Source of the DNA: Arion vulgaris
Taxonomy: Eukaryota > Mollusca > Gastropoda > Stylommatophora > Arionidae
Direction: 5' to 3'
DNA length: 64,000 nt
Assembly: GCA_020796225.1 (NCBI GenBank)
Contig: CM036765.1
Location: 3,370,228-3,434,227, forward strand
Under the pieces are notes generated by a model. It was not told where the DNA came from. It did no database searches and worked only from the letters and a program-made list of their open reading frames with translations. Of this stretch, positions 57,505 to 64,000 are shown piece after piece; position 1 is the first letter of the stretch, and each line of letters begins with the position of its first letter. A program made the position numbers and the translations under genes.

Positions 57505-58520
57505 GTTTAGTTTAGTTTAGTTTAGTCGTCGGATCACCATCACTGCACGTCGAACAAATTAGTCCATAGTGCTCCGATCTCTCCCTCAGTATGTCCATCA
57601 GCGTGTGTGACTAACGACACCGGTTCTTTGTTGGTTTACAATTCTTCTTTGTCTGCCAGCATAGCGTTCTTGTCGAGCTACACCACACTTAACTTTGAGT
57701 TCTTGCAGTCTGGTTAGTGTTGTAGATTCACCGCTATTACGTGAATCATGTACACCTCTCTCCTTAAGGAATTGATAATATCAGCCTGGTCCATTGTTCG
57801 CCCACTTTGTACAGCAGCCATACCTGCAAGCCTATCCGCACGTTCATTCCCCTTACACCTGCATGCTCTGGCACAAAAATAAAACTGATCTTTGTCAGTT
57901 TAGACCTCCCCAGCGACTCCATCCAATGTCTCCTAGCCTATCATGTTTCAATCTTCCTGAGCATACTCATTGAGTCACTGAGAAAACATGCATGGATAAA
58001 GTCTGTGATTCTAGCCAAATCATCGCTTTGGTAACCGCCATGATTTCCATAGTGAGACTGCTCGTTGTCACGGAAAAACCACCACTGTCTTCCTTCACAA
58101 CATCTCCTCCGACCTGAGCAGTGAAAGCCCACGAGCTCGCACATGTCGAATCACCGAACCATCCGTATAAATGATTACATCATGCGCAGATGCGTTCTCA
58201 GAAATTAATGCCTGAACTGCGGCCTCCATGACAAGTGGGTTGTCTTGTCTGCATTCTTTTTCAAGTTCGATGCATACAGAAAATGATGTATTGATTCCTG
58301 TTGGCACTGGTATCCATTCTTCACCGGGATCAATGTCTTCAAGTGTACACACCTGTTCAATACAGTCTTCGGCCTGACCCATCCAAGATTTTCCTCTTTT
58401 AACCTATTTCCTTTTTGTCTCTTTATTTCCATGTGCAGAGAATGTTGTGTGTCAGCATTGACTCGAATGTATGACCGTGCACGGCTCATCAGTGTTCCTA
58501 CAAGTTTAATTGATTTCAAT
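57505..58520 (-). pseudogene. LINE-F RNase H region, frameshifted
   Basis: The minus strand has a (CTAAA)n tail at 57506-57525. Upstream, in three broken frames, it reads VIIYTDGSVIRHVRARG (first RNase H motif, YTDGS), GFHCSGRRRCCEGRQWWFF-type residues that in the neighbouring frame become GGDVVKEDSGGFSVTT, LARITDFIHACFLSDS, SMSMLRKIET (D-S second-motif region) and a KGNERADRLAGMAAVQSG end. This is the RNase H domain and tail of an I/R1-like LINE ORF2. Catalytic motifs are recognisable but spread over frames, so it is inactive. Confidence 0.82.
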
Positions 58521-58624
58521 ATTATGCTTACCAGAAAACTGAATCATATTGTTTTTCACAAACATTTTTTTCGTGAAATTCTGTTTAATGTTAAATTCGT
58601 AGGATTTCTTTGCTTCCTTTGATG

Positions 58625-58780
58625 TTCCCGGCACCAAACATCTACTACTTCACCCTTCGCCCCCAGGAGGTATACGCCCGCGACCAACGACTTCAAGCAC
58701 GGCACCAAACATCTTCTACTAAACCCTTCGCCCTCAGGAGGCATACGCCCGCGACCAAGGACTTCCAAGCACGGCACCAA
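58625..58780. repeat. Tandem duplication, ~70-bp unit x2
   Basis: Two copies of ggcaccaaacatctactact, cccttcgcccccaggaggta, tacgcccgcgaccaacgact, plus a partial third. The stretch 58781-59096 shows nothing recognisable. Confidence 0.88.
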
Positions 58781-59096
58781 ACGGGCGACCTAAAACTATT
58801 TCAGTTTCCTATCAGATAGATTTGTTAATGACCTTGAACTTGTTCTAATTAATCGAAATCGAAAATGTGTCTCTAGTCAACTGATAAATATGAACATCAC
58901 GTGATCCATGTGCGTCATTTCCGGACAGAAAAAAAGAGACAATATTAAGATTATTCACAGATTTATCACTTTTCCTTTAGCGTGACCAAGTCGTGATCTG
59001 CAAGGACAGTTTTCATTAATAGTTGGATGAGATTATACAACATCCATTTTTTCGTTTAGCTTTTCTGATTATTTATCTCTTATTGTTTCATTATCG

Positions 59097-59355
59097 TCCG
59101 TGTATTGCCAGAGCATACAGGGTGGGGTGGGGGCAAAGAATAGCACAACTGCGACCTACAAGGCATGTCGTAAGAGGCGACTGAGGGAGGGACCTAGGGA
59201 AGCTAATAAAAAAACGCGGAAATTGTTTATAATGGCCTGCTTGTAGGCACATAGCTGACACAACGTACAATCGCTCTTAGGATCAGATCCCATACAAAAC
59301 ACAAAGAGTGATTTAACAAGTGGTTGTTATGGGAGTGGTTCGAAGAAGGAGACGA
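59097..59355 (+). mobile_element. SG repeat
   Basis: gcaaagaatagcacaactgc, gcatgtcgtaagaggcgact, ttgtaggcacatagctgaca, caagtggttgttatgggagt and a degenerate (GAA)n tail. From 59356 to 59729 no feature is recognised. Confidence 0.85.
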
Positions 59356-59729
59356 TTAATATTATGATTATATTATAGAATATCCATTTCTTTGTTTATC
59401 TATTTGGATTATTTGTCTTTTATTATTTCATTTGAAAGAGATGATTCCGAGAAAAGTATTTAGTTGCAAATTTACTACAAATAGAAATACAATTTATTTT
59501 GCTGTTCTACTTTTTTCTTTGATGTCTATTGGACAAAAACAACTTATTACAAGGGAATAAACAACATCACAAGCTTGAGAAATCTGACAAAGATAGACAT
59601 AAATTTAGAAGATTACACCGCTCCTAAAGGTCATTTGATGAAGATTAAATGATATAAGGATTAATGTAGTTTTAAGTAGAAATGTGTTAATCATGTGGTA
59701 CTACTTATATTTAATCAATTGTAATCGTT

Positions 59730-60251
59730 GACTGAAACGAACTTTGCTAAGAGAGGCAAGAAATATCGGTCTCAATTCTATGCAAGAGATTGAGTCAGTT
59801 GCCCAGGATAGAGCTTTCTCTCTCCTCATCTCTCTCTCTCTCTCTCTCTCTCATGCCATTTTAACAACCAACTCATGCCAAGTCTTCCTACCTCTAGCTA
59901 TCTCCTGCAGCTCCCTCCAGCTCTTATTTATATTGTTGATCTCTGCCTCTAAATCTTGTCTCCATGTATTTCTCGTCTCCACTCTTTCGCTGCCCTGCAG
60001 GTTTCCAGGAAAGAACCCTTCTTATTATATTCCCCGCAGGTTTTCGCAAAGTGTGTCCTATCCAGCGTCAACGTCTTTTTTAAACCTTTTTGTTCACTGG
60101 AATATGTCTTGTTCTCTACATAAGTTCCTCATTTGTGACTATCATTTCACTTTAGTCTTTCTATTATGTGCAGACACCAGTTGATGAATGTGGATAGAGC
60201 GGTATGGAGAAATTACTGACAGGCTCTAAGTAACGTATAACGATACGAGAT

Positions 60252-60292
<41 letters not shown>

Positions 60293-60310
60293 GATCTTTG
60301 ACTGTGTTAT
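59730..60310 (+). pseudogene. LINE-B 3' end, split by LINE-C
   Basis: The left part encodes LREARNIGLNSMQEIESVAQ and DRA. The right part (60192 onward) has ggatagagcggtatggagaa, aggctctaagtaacgtataa and the (ATT)n tail to 60292. A LINE-C insertion at 59814-60191 separates them. Confidence 0.85.
59814..60191 (-). pseudogene. LINE-C, 5'-truncated copy nested in LINE-B
   Basis: On the minus strand, with frameshifts: RRWIGHTLRKPAGNIIRRVL, SWKPAGQRKSG, then EINNINKSWRELQEIARGRK, TWHELVVKMA and the stop, followed by a (GA)n tail. This matches the C-terminus of RTE-type LINE ORFs. It is flanked by the exact 8-bp duplication ggatagag (59806-59813 and 60192-60199). Confidence 0.88.
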
Positions 60311-60371
60311 AAATATATTATTCTGAGAGGCGATGTCACAATTAGTATGAATTTTATCATTGACATCTTGA

Positions 60372-60640
60372 GGGTCTAAAGTCCAAGGATTGACTTCATT
60401 GCACGGTTTCCCATATGACTCGCCCTGTCAGTAGAAATGGCATCCACATTGCACCGGGTTTCCCATATGACTCCGCCCCTGTCAGTAGAAATGGCATCCC
60501 ACTTACTAAAACAAGAACTCCGAAGCTCCAGCAAAAATCCTAGCGATCTCATGAGAAAATTACACATGTGACTGTTCGATTCAAACCTACAACTTTCAAA
60601 ACAACATGCAAGCATCTTAACCACTTCGCCACTTAACCAC
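60372..60640 (-). mobile_element. tRNA-like SINE S2, with 3'-end duplication
   Basis: Reverse copy. The 3' segment (gcacggtttcccatatgact, cagtagaaatggcatcc) is present twice, at 60398-60440 and 60453-60501. The B-box complement gattcaaacctac is at about 60579, and the head runs into the cacttaacca array. Confidence 0.78.
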
Positions 60641-60800
60641 TTAACCACTTAACCACTAACCACTAACCACTTAACCACTTAACCACTTAACCACTTCGCC
60701 ACTTAACCACTTCGCCACTTAACCACTTAACCACTTCGCCATTAACCACTTCGCCACTTAACCACTTCGCCACTTAACCACTTAACCACTTCGCCATAGA
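60608..60800. repeat. Tandem repeat, 8-bp unit, seeded at a SINE head
   Basis: Mixed aaccactt and cgccactt units. They match the first bases of the S2 tRNA-like head (aagtggcgaagtggttaaga on the minus strand). Confidence 0.93.
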
Positions 60801-60864
60801 GACCCCCTATTCATTGACTAGATCATTTACCTACGGTGTTAAATGTCATGTAAAGTCATCATCT

Positions 60865-61110
60865 CTGTACTTTTATAGGCCGTCTCCGATAGGACTAGGA
60901 ACTCAATCTCACCTACACTGAGATCATGGATCTTTGGAAAAACACTCCGATTGGTGCCACGAGGGCAATAGTGAAGTAATGCCTGCGATTGGCGCCATGA
61001 GGGGCAATTGTGAAAGTAATGCCTGCGATTGGCGCCACGAGAGGCAATTGTGAAAGTAATTCCTGCGATTAGCGCCACGAGGGGCAATAGTGAAAGTAAT
61101 GCCTGCAAAT
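60865..61110. repeat. SINE S1 scrap (minus) plus 40-bp tandem repeat x4
   Basis: 60876-60930 holds gtctccgataggactaggaa, ctcaatctcacctacactga (S1 middle, reversed). It passes at 60945 into copies of gattggcgccacgaggggca then attgtgaaagtaatgcctgc. S1 has gccacgagggagc-like sequence at the same place, so the array may be S1-derived. From 61111 to 61509 nothing is recognised. Confidence 0.8.
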
Positions 61111-61509
61111 ATTTGTTCATCTTGTATTTCTTCAACTGTCACGATATCCATTACATTCTGTTAGCACTGCGAATGTATTGTAACTCTTTAATTGTTTAAT
61201 GTCCATTCTCTCTCATTGTGTTTCTCTTTCTCGTTTTGTTTTCCTTCTTTTTTTTTCAAACTGTCTATTTCTTATACTCTCTTATTTTTCCATTACTTCT
61301 CTGGCTTGCATAATTATCTTGTCAATTTCATGAGCAATGCAAGCTAGACAATAAATAAAAATGAAATTACATTCTTTGGCAAAGAAAAATGTGAAAGAAA
61401 ATATGTCTGACATGGCACAATAAAGGTTAGACCGTGTCTCAAATAATTCCAATCATCATAAAAAAGGTGGGCGCCGCTGATTAGAAAAAGCAAAATACGG
61501 ACATGTATG

Positions 61510-61856
61510 TTGTTGACTGCTGTATGGTTGTGAATTATGGAAAATGAAGAAACAATCAGTAGGAAGGATAGAACATTTAGAGATGATGTTTATAGAAGAC
61601 TAGTGAAAGCCTCAAGGGACAGCAAATACAACTAAATAATTATGAGGTTTTAAAACTAGCTTGCACACAACGAAACCAGATCAAAAGAATAAGAATTAGA
61701 CAATTAATAGTCTTCGTGCACATTGTGCAAAGAGGTGGTTTGGAACATTAAGTGACATTGGGAAGGAATGATCGTGGAAGATAGTTGGAGAAGATATTAG
61801 ACGGTCTGACATTGGGGTTCGATCTGAACGGATAAACTGCACCAGAGAGTGGTTAA

Positions 61857-61888
<32 letters not shown>

Positions 61889-61890
61889 TT
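61510..61890 (+). pseudogene. LINE-G degenerate 3' half with (GA)n
   Basis: LLYGCELWKMKKQSVGRIEH (the conserved Y-G-C-E-x-W box after the RT domain), then degenerate sequence, and an EDIRRSDIGVRSERINCT stretch that aligns with the LINE-G end at 440-575. It finishes in (GA)n at 61863-61887. Confidence 0.65.
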
Positions 61891-61934
61891 CAACAAATCC
61901 AATGCACAATATCTGTTAAATACGGCGACTCTAT

Positions 61935-62300
61935 AACTCCAGTACTATGTCAGTTATAGTATGTTGACTACACAACTTCAACACTCTACCACTAAGTTAC
62001 GTCGACTACACAACTTCAACACTCTACCATTAAGTTACGTCGGCTACACAACTCCAACACTCTACCACTAAACTACGTCTTTTCACCAACTCTAACACTC
62101 TACCACTAAACTACGTCTTCTCACCAACTCCAACACTCTACCACTAAGCTATGTCGGCTCCACAACTCAACACTCTACCACTAAGCTATGTCGGCTCCAC
62201 AACTCAACACTCTACCACTAAGCTATGCCGGCTCCACAACTCCAACACTCTACCACTAAGCTAGGTCGACTCCACAATACACTGCCACTAAAATATGTCG
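61935..62300. repeat. Tandem repeat, ~37-40-bp unit x~9
   Basis: Copies of caactccaacactctaccac then taagctatgtcggctcca, degenerating to the right. From 62301 to 62806 nothing else is recognised. Confidence 0.92.
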
Positions 62301-62814
62301 ACTCGACAATTCCAACCCTCTGCAACCAAGCTTGAATCATCTTGACAACTCTAGCACACTGCCAAAAAATGCGATGTCGGCTCCACAACCTCATCCTGCT
62401 CACCGCCTCATTCTGTCATTGACTTCTACAACGACCAAACCTGGTTATCCAAATTTTCAAGTCATAAATCGAGTCTCTTCCTGCGGAACAACATGATCAA
62501 ATATCTTGACCAGGCGATATCGAACAACATCACAGCGCCTTGCCGTGTGAATCTCTCATGTGATTGGTCAATCATCGAAACCGAATCGATTGACGTAATA
62601 AGACAAATCCAGATACATTATTCTGGAACCGATTACGAAATATAATCGTTGGAGATTTGTCGTGTAAGCGATACATCTCAGTTTGTAGAGAGAACAACGG
62701 ACAATTATGCTGTCCAGAATTGTTTATTGAAATCTCTGCATAGATTTACACAACGTATAAAAAAAACTTTATAAAAACTAGATTGTCGTCTGCCTTTTTT
62801 ACATCCATCTAAAT

Positions 62815-63748
62815 CAGCGTTTCCCAAACTAGGGTCCTGTGCCTCGAGGTTCTCACAGGGGTTCTCAAGCGTTGAAGAATTCATGATCTTTGACATTTCA
62901 AATCAGAAAATACATTTAGCAAATTTAGGAATAATGTGTTCTTTGTTTATTAAAATGTTAAATCAACATTGTTTATTATTGTAACTTATTATTTTGTACA
63001 TTGGTTGACGTTTTTGTAACATTGTTAGGTTACTTTAACATTGTTTATTATTAAAAGTTTACTATTGTAACATTTTATATTGCGTTGTTATTAGAACTTT
63101 GTTATTATTGTACATTGTTTATTATTTCAAATTTTTCTATGAACATTTATTATTGAACATTGTTTATTATGTAACAATTTATTATGTACATTGTTTACTA
63201 TTGTATTGTTTATTATTTAAATTGTCTATTATTGTAGACATTGTTTACTTTTGTAACATTGTTTATTATTGTAACATTGTTTATTTAACATTGTTTACTA
63301 TTGTAACATTGTTTATTTTGTAACATTGTTTATATTGTAACATTGTTTATTATTAACATTTTATTATTGTAACATTGTTTATTATTGTAACATTGTTTAT
63401 TATTGTAACATTGTTTATTATTGTAACATTGTTTACTATATAACAGATAATTGAAACATTGTTTACTATTGTAACATTATTTACTATTGTAACATTGTTT
63501 ACTATAGTAACACACAGATAATTGAAGACATTGTTTACTATTGTAACATTATTTACTATTGTAACATTTATATAACAAATAATAGACATTTACTATTGTA
63601 ACATTATTTACTATTATAACATTGTTTACTATAGTAACACACAGATAATTCGTTCCTGTCCATTTCATATTAGAAACTTGTGTGGGTCCGTGGCAGCAAA
63701 ATGTATGTAAAACAGGGACCAAGATAATGCAAAGTTTCGGAATCGCTG
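62815..63748. mobile_element. hAT-like MITE filled with an AT-rich array
   Basis: The left end is CAGCGTTTCCCAAACT; the right end, complemented, is CAGCGATTCCGAAACT (14 of 16 identical). The exact 8-bp flanking repeat atctaaat lies at 62807-62814 and 63749-63756. Terminal CAG…CTG with an 8-bp duplication is the hAT signature. There is no transposase. The interior 62935-63650 is a tandem array. Confidence 0.9.
62935..63650. repeat. AT-rich tandem repeat, ~16-18-bp unit x~40, inside the MITE
   Basis: Copies of attgtttattattgtaac or attgtttactattgtaac, many with short deletions. Confidence 0.95.
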
Positions 63749-63804
63749 ATCTAAATAATTGTCGGATTAATAAAACACAGAGCTGTAATAATTCTTAAAA
63801 TCTG

Positions 63805-63905
63805 ATTGATAGAGCTATCATCATTGCATTTCTGCAGATAATCATAAGTGTTCCGATTTCTTTCTTACACATGAAGATATCTCTCTCTCTCTCTCTCTCT
63901 CTCGC
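63805..63905 (-). mobile_element. SINE S1 3' module fragment and (TC)n
   Basis: gattgatagagctatcatca, gtgttccgatttctttctta and cacatgaagat match the reversed S1 3' end. A (TC)n run at 63876-63903 follows. The last ~95 bases of the window show nothing recognisable. Confidence 0.65.
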
Positions 63906-64000
63906 GATCGTTCTTTTCGACCATTTCTATCATTCTATTGTGATATATAAACAGCCTCTGCCAAGAACATGTTTTACGTTACAATCTTCAGTTCCATTTA

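Overview
The window looks like a chromosomal piece of a mollusc genome, most likely a gastropod. The basis is one recognisable protein-coding gene on the minus strand at about 9.47-12.97 kb. It encodes a multi-copy precursor of Mytilus-inhibitory-peptide (MIP) type neuropeptides: more than 40 copies of G/A/R/K-x-P-x-F-V-G followed by KR or RR, including GAPMFV-amide, one of the peptides first isolated from Mytilus. MIP-type peptides are a molluscan hallmark. Retrotransposon relics and tRNA-derived SINEs of the kind common in gastropod genomes support this, but the species cannot be fixed from the sequence alone.

No other host gene could be supported. Everything else is intergenic or intronic sequence of two kinds. 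(1) Dispersed repeats: at least seven sets of degenerate non-LTR retrotransposon (LINE) 3' ends, called A-G here; several tRNA-like SINE families, S1-S5 and a ~270-bp 'SG' repeat; a TA-flanked MITE in two copies; an hAT-like MITE; and a small TTAA-bounded foldback. (2) Tandem repeats: about 45 arrays with units from 8 to 70 bp, which by rough addition cover about 40% of the window. The largest is a 5.5-kb array of a 9-bp unit (44.95-50.43 kb), whose very long open frames are artefacts of a stop-free repeat.

Layout. 0-9.4 kb: small arrays, LINE-A/B/C fragments and a 1.2-kb 50-bp satellite. 9.47-12.97 kb: the MIP precursor, whose reading frame is broken at three places that look like consensus errors in homopolymers. 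13-14.4 kb: a SINE and a 35-bp satellite, probably in the intron 5' of that exon. 14.5-17 kb: SINEs. 17-19.35 kb: a LINE-D copy with two internal satellites. 19.6-25.2 kb: SG repeats, MITEs, arrays. 25.8-26.5 kb: LINE-E. 27.5-31.8 kb: three large arrays. 33-38.5 kb: LINE-D/G/A/B fragments and SINEs. 38.7-50.4 kb: three very large arrays separated by short TE remnants. 50.4-55.5 kb: SINEs and LINE-D/E pieces. 55.5-64 kb: 23-bp array, RNase-H LINE-F, nested LINE-B/C, hAT MITE.

The most interesting non-gene pattern is that many arrays amplify a segment present once in another copy of a dispersed element. I can see this for LINE-A (16-bp array), LINE-D (43-, 31-, 56-bp arrays, probably the 9-bp mega-array), a repeat called X (42- and 21-bp arrays) and SINE S1 (35-bp array). 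The window reads as transposon relics being turned into satellites. Several nested insertions with readable target-site duplications give a relative order of events.
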